13,914 nucleotides of DNA from an uncultured Terriglobus sp. (GCA_937871605.1 CALMRM010000008.1:4513-18426); one strand, 5' to 3'; shown: positions 1 through 8,336, counted from the stretch's first letter. Notes: generated by a model not told the origin, from the letters alone. Made by a program: numbers and translations.

Positions 1-379
1 GGTGTGTTTTGCCGAGTGCGGCCAGCGCTGCGAGCAGGCGCTCGGCCTTGTCCGCAACTCCCTGCAGAATGTCGTCGAGCAGGGCGGCGTTCCAGGCAGC
101 GGCGCTCCGGCTGCCCAAGCGACTGTCGAGGTCGCCCCATTCGACAACGACGACGGCACCATCTATGACCTCGCCCTCAGCCGCGCGCCGGATGTTTCCC
201 TGCAGGTCGCCGTACAGGCCGGTGCTGATGCTGGGAACGTCCGCCTCAAAGCGGTGCCGCAGATAAGCTTTCAGAAAGGTGACGAGATGCAGCGGCTCAA
301 ACCCGCAGAGCAGGTGGACGCGGCGCTGGCCGGTACCGTCGCGGCGCGCGCCAATCTTGAGTGCTTCTGCAAAACGCAT
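1..379 (-). CDS. FkbH-like / HAD-IIIC family protein, N-terminal fragment (runs off left edge)
   Basis: The minus strand is open from an ATG at 377-379 to the window edge, giving 126 residues of N-terminal sequence without a stop. It starts MRFAEALKIGARR and contains LLCGFEPLHLVTFLKAYL (about residues 23-40), a GLYGDL segment (about 54-59) and VVVVEWGDLDSRLGSRS (about 76-92). The last matches the EWxDLDxRLG pattern that I know from the N-terminal SGNH-like part of FkbH/HAD-IIIC proteins in polysaccharide and secondary-metabolite clusters. The HAD phosphatase motifs themselves would lie outside the window. A purine-rich AGGGAG lies three bases before the ATG, which is rather close. It follows the deacetylase gene by 50 bp on the same strand, so an operon for surface glycan synthesis is likely. 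The family call is from recall of the motif pattern; the exact role is unknown. Confidence 0.68.
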   Translation of the reverse strand, partial: MRFAEALKIGARRDGTGQRRVHLLCGFEPLHLVTFLKAYLRHRFEADVPSISTGLYGDLQGNIRRAAEGEVIDGAVVVVEWGDLDSRLGSRSAAAWNAALLDDILQGVADKAERLLAALAALGKTH

Positions 380-403
380 GTGCTCCCTGTGATGCGGCGA
401 AGG

Positions 404-425
404 CGGCTGCGGCTCCCCGCAGCCG
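404..425 (-). other. Intercistronic hairpin between deacetylase and FkbH-like gene
   Basis: A perfect 9-bp inverted repeat (CGGCTGCGG / CCGCAGCCG) with a 4-base loop lies between the stop of the deacetylase and the start of the next minus-strand gene. No T-run follows on the minus strand, so it is not a convincing terminator. An mRNA-processing or stabilising hairpin that lets the two genes be expressed at different levels is possible. This is seen structure with an inferred role. Confidence 0.4.
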
Positions 426-429
426 GGGG

Positions 430-1431
430 TCAATAGGGTAGCCGTCCCAAATGGGAAAGCATCGCGGCCTGATTCCGAAACAGGAGCCGATCCGCTTCCA
501 GGCTGGTGCGCAGCACGTTCGTGGGCTCCACCGCAGCGGGCGTGTTGATGCCGCCATAGAACGAGAGGCACACGGTGTACCCGGCGTCGCGGGCGATGCG
601 GCGCGTGGCATCCGTAAAGGCCGTGGTGATGCCGACGGGGTACGCCAGGGAGCGCACCGGCGTGCCCAGCCGGTCTTCCAGGATGGCCCGGGAGGCCCGC
701 AGCTCGTGTTCCTGCTCGGCCTCGGGCAGCTGTGCCAGGATGCGGTGGGTGAGCGTGTGCGACCCGATGGTCATGCCGGCGGCCTGCATCTCCTTTGCCT
801 CGTCCCAAGTGAGAAAGCGCGCCTCCACCGTGGGCAGCTCAACGTCCGCTGCCTCCGCCAGCGCGGCCAGGAACGCGTCCCCATCGTAGTTGTCCGGCCG
901 TTTGTAGTGGCGCAGCACGGCCAGGATCGCGGCCTCGCGGTCGCCCTCTACGCGAACGGTCAGCGGGACCGGCGAGGGCAGCACGAGTTCGCGGTGAGCG
1001 GTGTTCCGGACAAAGAAGGCGATGGCATCCCACCAAGGGATGGTGGGCGTTCCAGTGTAGGTGGGGATCAGGAAGAAGTGGCCCGGGACACCGTGTGCGC
1101 GCAGGACCGGGAAGGCGTTTGTGTAGTTGTCGCGGTAGCCATCGTCGAAGGTGAACGCGACGTGAAAGTGCCGCAGCGGCTTACCGCCTTGCACCAAGGA
1201 CTCCAGCTCCTCGCCGCCAAGGATGGGGAAGTCGCGTTTCAGGGCCCGCACCTGATGGTCCAGCTCGTCGGTGGTGGCGCTAAAGACGCCATGGTCAAAG
1301 CGGCTGCCACTCGCATCGCCGATGCGGTGGTGATTCACGATGAGGATGCCCGGCTTCGCTGGCAGCCATTCAAGCACGCGCGTAAGACCAAGGCGCTCCA
1401 TCGCGCTCGCCAGTTGTGACCGCTTGGACAT
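430..1431 (-). CDS. Polysaccharide deacetylase (NodB homology, carbohydrate esterase 4)
   Basis: A 333-residue protein with the NodB fold. Motif 1, TFDDGYRDN, is at residues 94-102, with the catalytic base and metal Asp pair at 96-97. Motif 2, SHTLTH, is at 224-229, with the two metal-binding His at 225 and 229. Motif 3 is AYPVG at 263-267. About 120 residues separate motifs 1 and 2, longer than in minimal NodB proteins, and this stretch carries an aromatic IPWWDAIAFF segment (131-140) typical of the larger deacetylases in exopolysaccharide clusters. No signal peptide is visible, so it is probably cytoplasmic or peripheral. The family hydrolyses N- or O-acetyl groups from glycans using a divalent metal. 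The ATG at 1429-1431 has a GGAGA ribosome site four bases upstream. Its partner is the FkbH-like gene 50 bp downstream, and it is transcribed divergently from the receptor gene. The substrate is unknown. Confidence 0.9.
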   Translation of the reverse strand: MSKRSQLASAMERLGLTRVLEWLPAKPGILIVNHHRIGDASGSRFDHGVFSATTDELDHQVRALKRDFPILGGEELESLVQGGKPLRHFHVAFTFDDGYRDNYTNAFPVLRAHGVPGHFFLIPTYTGTPTIPWWDAIAFFVRNTAHRELVLPSPVPLTVRVEGDREAAILAVLRHYKRPDNYDGDAFLAALAEAADVELPTVEARFLTWDEAKEMQAAGMTIGSHTLTHRILAQLPEAEQEHELRASRAILEDRLGTPVRSLAYPVGITTAFTDATRRIARDAGYTVCLSFYGGINTPAAVEPTNVLRTSLEADRLLFRNQAAMLSHLGRLPY

Positions 1432-1652
1432 GGACTCTCCAGGAGACCTGCGCTGAATAGACTACGGTGTCAGCGCCCGCGTTGCCGCAGACGAGTGTAG
1501 CCGATGGCTCCCGCGTCCGGTGGTGGACGAGCGGAGATCTGCAACCTCAAGAAAGTAGGACGCAGTCCCTGAGCGATATTGACGTTCCTGCAACCAACCC
1601 GCTGAAGCTTGCGGCGATACTGGCCCTATTCACCAAAAGGTAGGATCCTCTG

Positions 1653-4600
1653 TTGCGCAATTCACGCTTCCTTCCGGTTGCACTTGCAACCGCCGCTGTC
1701 TTTACGCTGCCGCTTGCCAGCCTTGCCCAGTTCGATACCGCGTCCGTCATCGGCTTTGTGCGGGACAACGGCGGTGCCGCCGTGCCGAACGCCACTGTCA
1801 CGCTGACCAACGTGGAAACGGGCGTGCACTTTGACGGGCACACCGACAGCGAAGGCAAGTACGAATTTACGGGCATCAAGATCGGCGACTACCGCGTCAC
1901 CTCGGGCGCGGCGGGCTTCTCGGGCTTCAGCAGCGGCACCTTTTCGCTGACGGTCAATGCCCGGCAGCGCGTGGATGTGGACCTGAAAGCGGGATCCGCC
2001 AGCGACACGGTGACCGTGACCAGCGCGGCCAGCCTGCTGGAGACGGAGAACAGCTCGCACTCGCAGCTGGTGGGCACGCGCGAGGTGGAGAACCTGCCGC
2101 TGAACGGCCGCTCGTACGCCGACCTGACGCTGCTTTCGACGGGCGTGCGCAAGTCCGTGCTGGAGAACAACGGCACCAGCAGCCGTGAGGGCTCGTTCGA
2201 CGTGAACGGCATTCGTTCCGCCTTCAACAACTTTCTGCTGGACGGCCTGGACAACAACAACTACGGCACCTCGAACCAGGGCTTTGCCAACGAGAACATT
2301 CCGCCCTCGCCGGATGCGATCGACGAGTTCCGCGTGGAGACCAACAACTACTCCGCGGAGTTTGGCCGCAACGTGGGTGCGGTCATCAACGCAGCCGTGC
2401 GCCGCGGTACCAACGATTTCCATGGCCGTGCCTGGGACTACGTACGCAACACGGTGTTCAACGCCTCCGGTCCGTTCCTGGCGCCGGGCACCACCAAGCC
2501 CAAGTTCATCCGGAACCAGTTTGGTGGCACGCTGGGCGGCCCCATCTGGAAGGACCACACCTTCTTCTTCGGCGATTACGAGGCAGAGCGGCAGATCTTC
2601 AACAATCCGTCCGTCACCTCGGTTGTGCCCACGGCCAACCAGCGCAACGGCCTGTTCTACCTGAACGACGACACCAGCAATCCGGCCAACGCCATCCCGC
2701 TGCGCGACCCCATCAGCGGCCGCATCTTCACGGGGAACATTCCGCAGGCGCAGTGGACGACCTTTGCGCGCAACGTGATCGGTGCCCTGCCTACACCGTC
2801 CACCTCCGGTCCGTCGGCGCTGGCGGGTAACCTGTTCATCGCGCCCCGCGGCATCATCAATGACGACAAGGGCGACTTCCGGCTGGACCACAGCTTTAAC
2901 CAGCGCGTTTCTGTCTTTGCGCGCTACAGCCAGCACCGTGGCTACATCTTCGACCCGCCGGGCATCACCGGCATTGCAGGCGGCAACAGCAACGGCAATG
3001 TCACGATCCGCAACAAGGACATTGCGGGGGGCGTTACCTGGGCCATCACGTCGCGGCAGCTGCTGGACGCGCGTTTCGGCTGGTCGCGCAACATCGGCCA
3101 GAAGTTCCCCGTGGGTGTGGGCCAGCCGTCGCTGCTGACGCAGAGCGGCATCACGGACGGCCTGCCCACGGACCCGACCATTGTGCGCTCGCTCAACGCG
3201 CAAAACGTTACGGGCTACACGCAGTTCGGCGCGCAGTCATCCAACCCGCAATTCCAGAACCCCATGATCTTCAATCCCAAGGTGAACTACACGCTGGTCG
3301 CGGGGCGGCACAGCGTCAAGCTGGGGTATGAGTTCCAGGAAGTACACACGCAGCTGAACGACTTTAACCCCAGCTACGGCCAGGACAACTACAACGGCCA
3401 GTACGCCACGAACGGCAATCCTGCCAACACCACGGTCGCGGCGGGCGCGCCCACGCTGGCCGCGCAGCTGCAGCAGGCGCGCAACCTGGCGGACTTCCTG
3501 TTCGGCAACCGCTCGTCGTATGCGCTCACGACCTACGCCGTGGTCAACCTGCGGCAGCGCTACAACTTCATGTACGTGCAGGACGACATCAAGGTCACGC
3601 CGAACCTGACGATCAACGCCGGTCTGCGCTACGAGATCGTGACGCCGCAGTGGGAGCGTGACAACCGGCTGGCGAACTTCGATCCCGCAACCAGCCCAAC
3701 CACCAAGACCCTGGTGCAGGCGTCGAACGGCAGCATCTACAACCGCGCCCTGGTCAACACGCCGAAGACCAACCTGGGCCCGCGCGTGGGCTTTGCCTAC
3801 CAAATGTCGCCTAAGACAGTCATGCGCGGCGGCTACGGCATCGGCTATACGGAGTGGAATCGCGCCGGTGGCGAGAACAACCTGACCTACAACGGCCCCA
3901 ATGTGGTGAACGCCAACATCACGCAGGTAGCACCGACGATGGCAGCGTTGTGCACCAACGACACGCAGCTGCAGTCCGCCTGCTTCCGGCAGACGCAGCA
4001 GGGCTACAGCAACATCCTGACGTCGCCTGCGTACTTCAACCCGGCCAACGTCACCTCGCGCTACCTGCCCAAAGATCCCAAGGTGGGCTACCTGCAGAGC
4101 TACTTCTATGGCTTCCAGCAGGAGTTGGGCAACGGCTGGCTGGCTGACCTGAGTTACGTGGGCAACAAGGGCACGCACTTCCAGGTGCTGGCCGACTACA
4201 ACCAGGCCGCACCGTGCGCCGTGGGCGTTACCGCTGCGGCGTGCGGCAACCTGGCCTCGCGCCGTCCGGTGCAGGGCTTTGGCGACGTTGAGATTGCCTA
4301 CGGCGGCAACGGGACCAACTACAACTCGCTGCAGTTCAAGGTGGAAAAGCGCACGTCGCTCGGCCTGTACCTGCTGAACGCGTTCACTTGGAGCCGCGGC
4401 TTCGACCTGGCCAGCGGCCACCTGGAAACCGCAAACGGCGATAACAGCCGCGTGAACTACGCCAACCCACGGGCGGACTACGGCCCCTCCGGCTACGACC
4501 AGCCGTTGGCCGACACCCTGTCCGTCGTGTACGACCTGCCGTACGGCCACAACCGCCGCTTTGGCAATGGCAGCAACAACCTGGTGAATGAGGTGCTGGG

Positions 4601-5066
4601 CGGTTGGCAGCTAACGCTGATCAACACCATGACCAGCGGCGCACCCATCAACATCAACTACTCGCTGTCCAGCGGCTCAAGCCTGTTTGTGACGGACCTG
4701 GTCACCTACCGGCCCAACCGCAACGTGGGTGTGCCGCTGTACACCACCCGCGTCAAGACGGCGCAGACCGTCAACAACGTGCTGAACCCGGCTGCCTTCT
4801 CGCTGCCCACCACGTATCCGTGGGGTAACGCGTCGCGCAACCTGGGCCGGACCGACGCCTATTACCAGGCCGACCTGGGCCTGCACAAGGCCTTTGCGCT
4901 GTGGAGCGACTCGTCATTCTTCGACTTCCGCGCCGAGGCGTTCAACGTGCTGAACAAGGTGAACTATGCCGCTGCCAACAGCACGTTCGGCAGTACCAGC
5001 TTTGGCCAAATCACCGCGGCGTACCCGGCACGGCAGCTGCAGCTGGCGGGCAAAATCATCTTCTAA
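1653..5066 (+). CDS. Oar-like TonB-dependent receptor with carboxypeptidase-regulatory-like domain
   Basis: A 1,137-residue outer-membrane protein. Residues 1-25 form a signal peptide with a predicted cut after SLA. Residues 27-112 are a carboxypeptidase-regulatory-like beta-sandwich (NATVTLTNVETG, GKYEFTGIKIGDYRV). The plug region follows, with ENLPLNGRSYADL (146-158), FLLDGLDNNNYG (194-205) and AEFGRNVGAVINAAVRRGTN (235-254). The rest is the beta-barrel, ending in the terminal Phe (AGKIIF) expected for outer-membrane insertion. Size and layout fit the large acidobacterial family thought to import oligosaccharides or other large ligands; the ligand cannot be read from sequence. The start is TTG: an in-frame TAG at 1641-1643 rules out an upstream start apart from a CTG, and AGGA lies seven bases upstream. 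It is probably a single-gene transcript, because a terminator follows and the next gene is unrelated. Confidence 0.94.
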   Translation: MRNSRFLPVALATAAVFTLPLASLAQFDTASVIGFVRDNGGAAVPNATVTLTNVETGVHFDGHTDSEGKYEFTGIKIGDYRVTSGAAGFSGFSSGTFSLTVNARQRVDVDLKAGSASDTVTVTSAASLLETENSSHSQLVGTREVENLPLNGRSYADLTLLSTGVRKSVLENNGTSSREGSFDVNGIRSAFNNFLLDGLDNNNYGTSNQGFANENIPPSPDAIDEFRVETNNYSAEFGRNVGAVINAAVRRGTNDFHGRAWDYVRNTVFNASGPFLAPGTTKPKFIRNQFGGTLGGPIWKDHTFFFGDYEAERQIFNNPSVTSVVPTANQRNGLFYLNDDTSNPANAIPLRDPISGRIFTGNIPQAQWTTFARNVIGALPTPSTSGPSALAGNLFIAPRGIINDDKGDFRLDHSFNQRVSVFARYSQHRGYIFDPPGITGIAGGNSNGNVTIRNKDIAGGVTWAITSRQLLDARFGWSRNIGQKFPVGVGQPSLLTQSGITDGLPTDPTIVRSLNAQNVTGYTQFGAQSSNPQFQNPMIFNPKVNYTLVAGRHSVKLGYEFQEVHTQLNDFNPSYGQDNYNGQYATNGNPANTTVAAGAPTLAAQLQQARNLADFLFGNRSSYALTTYAVVNLRQRYNFMYVQDDIKVTPNLTINAGLRYEIVTPQWERDNRLANFDPATSPTTKTLVQASNGSIYNRALVNTPKTNLGPRVGFAYQMSPKTVMRGGYGIGYTEWNRAGGENNLTYNGPNVVNANITQVAPTMAALCTNDTQLQSACFRQTQQGYSNILTSPAYFNPANVTSRYLPKDPKVGYLQSYFYGFQQELGNGWLADLSYVGNKGTHFQVLADYNQAAPCAVGVTAAACGNLASRRPVQGFGDVEIAYGGNGTNYNSLQFKVEKRTSLGLYLLNAFTWSRGFDLASGHLETANGDNSRVNYANPRADYGPSGYDQPLADTLSVVYDLPYGHNRRFGNGSNNLVNEVLGGWQLTLINTMTSGAPININYSLSSGSSLFVTDLVTYRPNRNVGVPLYTTRVKTAQTVNNVLNPAAFSLPTTYPWGNASRNLGRTDAYYQADLGLHKAFALWSDSSFFDFRAEAFNVLNKVNYAAANSTFGSTSFGQITAAYPARQLQLAGKIIF

Positions 5067-5083
5067 CCACAGCGTTACCCGTG

Positions 5084-5120
5084 AGGGCGCGGCAGCCGGT
5101 ACCTGGCCGCCGCGCCTTTC
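5084..5120 (+). terminator. Likely intrinsic terminator of the TonB-dependent receptor gene
   Basis: GGCGCGGC (5086-5093) pairs perfectly with GCCGCGCC (5109-5116), and the stem can be extended at its base by a G-T and an A-T pair. The 15-base loop can form a small inner GCC/GGC helix. A T-rich run (TTTCCTGTTTC) follows. It lies 20 bp after the receptor stop codon. The T-run is interrupted, so efficiency is uncertain. Confidence 0.55.
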
Positions 5121-5206
5121 CTGTTTCTGCACGGTTCTACTGCTCTTGCAGGGCGGTGCGTAGGCCCAGGGCTCAAGAGAACGCCGCAGCTGCCGTAAGA
5201 GCGGCT

Positions 5207-6472
5207 ATGGCACTCCACCAGGTACCGCCTCAGGGTGAGGCAGAGCAGTCGCGGGCGCAGCCCACCCCACAGCGTGTAGACCAGGGCCTGCGCCATGTGC
5301 CAGAGCTGGATTCGTTGCGTGGCGTGGCTGCTGCGGTCGTGGTGCTGAACCACTTTCATCTGGCGTGGCTGGTGGCCGGTGCGCCGCGCTGGCTGCAGCA
5401 CTTCCGGGCGGACCCGTTGCTGTGGCTGCTGGTAAACGGCCATGCGTCGGTGATGCTGTTCTTTCTACTGAGCGGGTTCGTGCTGATGCTGCCGTACCTG
5501 CGTGACGCTGGCCGTGCGCAGTCCTACCCCATCTTCATCTTGCGTCGCGCTCTGCGTATCTATCCCACCTACTGGGCTGTGCTGGCGCTGGCAGCGGTAC
5601 TGTGCGCCGTGTTCAGCGGCAAACCGTCCATCGGGCACATCCTCGGTGTCAACTGGCCCAGCCCGCCAGACGGGCAGTCGCTGTGGCGGCACTTGCTCTT
5701 GCTGCTGCCCGTTGAGATCCATCGGTATGACAACCCAGTCTGGTCGCTGGTGCACGAGGCCCGCATTTCGCTCCTGTTCCCGCTGATCGCGTTTGCAGCG
5801 CTTCGCCTGAGCCTGCCTTGGACGCTTGCCGTGGCCGCACTCTGCTCATGGCTGTCGCCAGTGGTGCTGCAGCACGTTGAGCCCGGGCTGCCGGCAGACA
5901 TGCAGATGACGGCCTGGGCCTGCACGCTGAAGTACTGTGGCATCTTCCTGCTGGGGGCGGCGCTGGCACGGCGGCGTCAAGCGGCTGTGGCACTGCTGGA
6001 CCGGCTGCCCAGGTATGGGCGCGCTGCCCTGCTCACAGGGGCGCTGCTGCTGTACCTGTACCCGGTACCCGGCTGGCACCTGTTGGAGCGCGGCGACCTG
6101 TGCTGTGCCATGGCTGCGGGCGTGCTGCTGACGTTTGCCCTGCGACGCAGCGGTACGCCCGCCCGGCTCTTGCGACTGCGGGCCATCCGGTTTCTGGGCA
6201 GCATTTCGTACAGCCTGTACCTGGTTCACCTGCCCGTGCTGTTGGCACTGTGCGCGGTGCTGCCGCAGCGGCTGCCATTCCCATGGGTGTTTCCGGTGTT
6301 TCTGGCGGCCTCGCTGGTGGCTGCAACCCTGCTGCACCGGCTGGTAGAGGTGCCAAGCATCGCGCTCAGCAGGCAGGCAGGCAAGCTCGCCATGCCTGCC
6401 CGGCTGAAGGAGTGGCACCTCCTCGCAGGCTTGCAGCGGGGCGTGCGGCTGCGGCCTGGCAACCCGCTCTAG
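5207..6472 (+). CDS. Membrane acyltransferase, AT3 family
   Basis: A 421-residue multi-spanning membrane protein with the AT3 (acyltransferase_3 / OafA-like) motifs. LDSLRGVAAAVVVLNHF is at residues 34-50, with the conserved Arg38 and His49. FFLLSGFVL is at 85-93, RALRIYPTYW at 114-123, NPVWSLVHEARISLLFPL at 176-193 (the WSLxxE signature) and SYSLYLVHLPVL at 334-345. About ten hydrophobic helices are visible. The family transfers acetyl or other short acyl groups from the cytoplasm to surface sugars or lipids. The frame stays open upstream into the receptor gene, so the start is uncertain: ATG 5207 has only a weak AAGAG upstream, and GTG at 5297 is an alternative that would begin just before the first conserved motif. 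The first 30 residues are polar and unconserved in appearance. It may modify an exported glycan or a secondary metabolite; the substrate is not evident. Confidence 0.88.
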   Translation: MALHQVPPQGEAEQSRAQPTPQRVDQGLRHVPELDSLRGVAAAVVVLNHFHLAWLVAGAPRWLQHFRADPLLWLLVNGHASVMLFFLLSGFVLMLPYLRDAGRAQSYPIFILRRALRIYPTYWAVLALAAVLCAVFSGKPSIGHILGVNWPSPPDGQSLWRHLLLLLPVEIHRYDNPVWSLVHEARISLLFPLIAFAALRLSLPWTLAVAALCSWLSPVVLQHVEPGLPADMQMTAWACTLKYCGIFLLGAALARRRQAAVALLDRLPRYGRAALLTGALLLYLYPVPGWHLLERGDLCCAMAAGVLLTFALRRSGTPARLLRLRAIRFLGSISYSLYLVHLPVLLALCAVLPQRLPFPWVFPVFLAASLVAATLLHRLVEVPSIALSRQAGKLAMPARLKEWHLLAGLQRGVRLRPGNPL

Positions 6473-6537
6473 CCCACACACCGAACGCATATAAAAATCG
6501 TGGCGAACACGCTGCTTTGGGAGTCTAATCCGCAAGT

Positions 6538-7299
6538 ATGGACAGCCCGCTGAACAGCCCCGCTGTGCCGCCTCCCGCATCGATCCGGCTGGATCGCAAA
6601 CATCCGCTCACCATTCGTTGGCTGCACTGGGTCAACTTTCCGGTGCTGTTCGTCATGGTGTGGAGCGGCATCCTGATCTACTGGAACGACTCGGACAATG
6701 CCTACCGGCACGCGCACCGCGTCTACCGCGTGGGGGTTGGCAGGTGGACCCTGTTTCGCTTCTTTCCGGACTGGTTCTACAACGTCCTGCACGTGCCGTA
6801 CCACGTGACCCTGGGGCTGAGTTACCACTTCTTCTTCATGTGGGTCTTTGCGATCAGCGGCGTGGCCTGGGTGCTGTACACCCTGCTCTCCGGCGAGTGG
6901 CGCTTCATCCTGCCCCAGCGGCAAAGCCTGCGCGACGCGGTGCAGGTGACGCTGGTGGACCTCCATCTGCGCAAGGGTCTGCCGGACCAGACCAAGTACA
7001 ACGGCGCACAGCGCATCGCGTACACCAGCTGCGCCATCATGGGCGCGGTCATGCTGCTGACCGGCCTGGCCATCTACAAGCCAACAGAGCTGCACCTGCT
7101 CACCTCGGCGATGGGCGGCTATGAAATGGCGCGCTGGCTCCACTTTTGGACGACAGTGGCCTTTCTCGGCTTCTTTGTCGTGCACATTGTGCAGGTGGTG
7201 CTGGCCGGATGGAACAACTTTCGCAGCATGGTGAGTGGGTATGAGGTGCAACGGGTTGACGCACCCTCGCTAGAGCAGGAGCGACAGACGTGGCAGTGA
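6538..7299 (+). CDS. Cytochrome b561-type membrane subunit
   Basis: A 253-residue integral membrane protein with four hydrophobic helices (about 29-48, 92-117, 162-181, 200-224) and histidines placed like haem ligands: His30 in RWLHWVN, His97 in SYHFFF, His202 in WLHFW and His216 in VVHIVQ. This pattern matches di-haem cytochrome b subunits of the formate dehydrogenase / Ni-Fe hydrogenase / thiosulfate reductase group, which pass electrons between the quinone pool and a periplasmic enzyme. The gene overlaps the following molybdoenzyme gene by 10 bp, so the two are translationally coupled and very likely partners. The ATG is preceded by GGGAG at an unusually long 14 bases. The direction of electron flow cannot be told from sequence. 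Confidence 0.85.
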   Translation: MDSPLNSPAVPPPASIRLDRKHPLTIRWLHWVNFPVLFVMVWSGILIYWNDSDNAYRHAHRVYRVGVGRWTLFRFFPDWFYNVLHVPYHVTLGLSYHFFFMWVFAISGVAWVLYTLLSGEWRFILPQRQSLRDAVQVTLVDLHLRKGLPDQTKYNGAQRIAYTSCAIMGAVMLLTGLAIYKPTELHLLTSAMGGYEMARWLHFWTTVAFLGFFVVHIVQVVLAGWNNFRSMVSGYEVQRVDAPSLEQERQTWQ

Positions 7300-8303
7300 A
7301 CGAAACAGAAAACGCGGCCGACGCAGAGGTACTGGCGGCTTCGCGCCGACGCACGCGCCGCGCCTTTGTCGGCTTCGGTCTGGCTGCCGCGGGTGCCTAC
7401 GGTGTACGCAGCTACCTGCAGGATGGACCGCAGCAGCAGATGATTCCCGGCCTGCTGCACGACGGGTACGGGGCCAACGCCGCCGTGTCACGTACCGTCT
7501 TCCGCGAGCACGCGCTTGCACCCACCTACCCGGCCAGCCGAGCAGAGGCACTGCGCGTCAATGGTGTCGTCGGCCTGAAACGTGCGCTCAAGCCGGACAG
7601 CTATCGCTTGCAGATGGTGGGTGTGAAGGATGCGCCCGCACACCCACGCTACGTGCCCGACGTGACCGCGTGGGAGTACGCCTACACCGATCTGCCGCCC
7701 GACGAGGACCAGGGACACGACACCAAAACCGACCCGAGCAAAGCGTCGTCCACCAAGATGGCACCGGAGGGCATGCAGGCCAAAGCCGAGCAGGACGACA
7801 ACGGCACCGGCCGCGCACCACGCGGGCAGGAGGAGGCGGGCGAAAGCGACTCTACGCTCTCCCGGAACACGCCCGGCCTGCTGCTGCAGCTCGAGGACTT
7901 CCTGCCAAAACTACCGCGTCACGAACTAGTATTGCAGTTCAAGTGCATCGAGGGTTGGAGCCAGGTCGCGCAGTTCGGCGGCGTGCGCATGGCCGACTTT
8001 CTGGACCTGTACCCGCCCGAGCCCATCGAAGGCCGCGACCCGAAGTACGTCTATCTTGAGACGCCGGACGGCGATTACTACGTGGGATACGACCTGCACG
8101 TGCTGCGCCACCCGCAAACCCTGCTGGTCACCGAACTGGCGGGCAAGCCGCTGACGCAAGAGCACGGCGCACCCCTGCGCCTGTACACCCCGCTCAAGTA
8201 CGGCTACAAGCAAATCAAGCGCATCGGCCTGATCGCCTATACGAACGACAAGCCGGACGACTACTGGGCCAGGCTCGGCTATGACTGGTACGCGGGCTTA
8301 TAG
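7290..8303 (+). CDS. Tat-exported molybdopterin-dependent oxidoreductase (sulfite oxidase / YedY fold)
   Basis: A 337-residue protein. A twin-arginine signal, TRRAFVG (residues 22-28), sits before a hydrophobic stretch, indicating folded export to the periplasm. The molybdopterin domain shows LQFKCIEGWSQVAQFGGV (215-232), where Cys219 is the expected molybdenum ligand, and a conserved end region HGAPLRLYTPLKYGYKQIK (292-310). The fold family includes sulfite oxidase, plant-type nitrate reductase and MsrP. The start is GTG 7290, with AGGAG eight bases upstream inside the cytochrome gene. The 10-bp overlap with the cytochrome b gene argues for a membrane-tethered redox pair. Odd feature: residues 133-195 are an acidic, polar, low-complexity insertion where family members usually have only a short link. 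The substrate is unknown; a reductase for oxidised sulfur or a repair role is only a guess. Confidence 0.88.
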   Translation: MAVNETENAADAEVLAASRRRTRRAFVGFGLAAAGAYGVRSYLQDGPQQQMIPGLLHDGYGANAAVSRTVFREHALAPTYPASRAEALRVNGVVGLKRALKPDSYRLQMVGVKDAPAHPRYVPDVTAWEYAYTDLPPDEDQGHDTKTDPSKASSTKMAPEGMQAKAEQDDNGTGRAPRGQEEAGESDSTLSRNTPGLLLQLEDFLPKLPRHELVLQFKCIEGWSQVAQFGGVRMADFLDLYPPEPIEGRDPKYVYLETPDGDYYVGYDLHVLRHPQTLLVTELAGKPLTQEHGAPLRLYTPLKYGYKQIKRIGLIAYTNDKPDDYWARLGYDWYAGL

Positions 8304-8312
8304 ATCCATTGT

Positions 8313-8331
8313 GATTAAGTAATCCAGATTA
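8313..8331. repeat. Alternating inverted 5-mers at the island boundary
   Basis: GATTA (8313-8317), TAATC (8320-8324) and GATTA (8327-8331) alternate in orientation with two-base spacers (AG, CA) and a seven-base period. They sit in the 33 bp between the convergent stop codons of the molybdoenzyme and the island membrane-protein gene, exactly where base composition changes. The role is unknown. Confidence 0.4.
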
Positions 8332-8336
8332 GGTAC

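Noticed and set aside
2..436. Plus-strand open frame of 144 codons at the left edge
   Set aside because: The minus strand here carries the FkbH-like motif pattern (EWGDLDSRLG) in an uninterrupted frame; the plus-strand frame is its shadow.
1662..3203. Minus-strand open frame of 513 codons opposite the receptor gene
   Set aside because: It is a shadow of a GC-rich gene. Its translation is compositionally odd (Arg/Val/Ala/Gln-rich) with no recognisable domain, while the plus strand encodes a full, motif-rich receptor.
3237..4550. Minus-strand open frame of 437 codons opposite the receptor barrel
   Set aside because: Same reason: an antisense shadow with repetitive Val/Gln/Arg composition and no domain.
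4901..5206. Upstream extension of the acyltransferase frame into the receptor gene
   Set aside because: This would overlap the receptor's last 166 bases and crosses its terminator. The family motifs begin only after 5297, and the added sequence has no conserved look.
6490..6495. TATAAA as a -10 element for the cytochrome/molybdoenzyme pair
   Set aside because: The hexamer is close to consensus but no -35 lies at a suitable distance (CTCTAG at the 17-bp position). Left uncalled.
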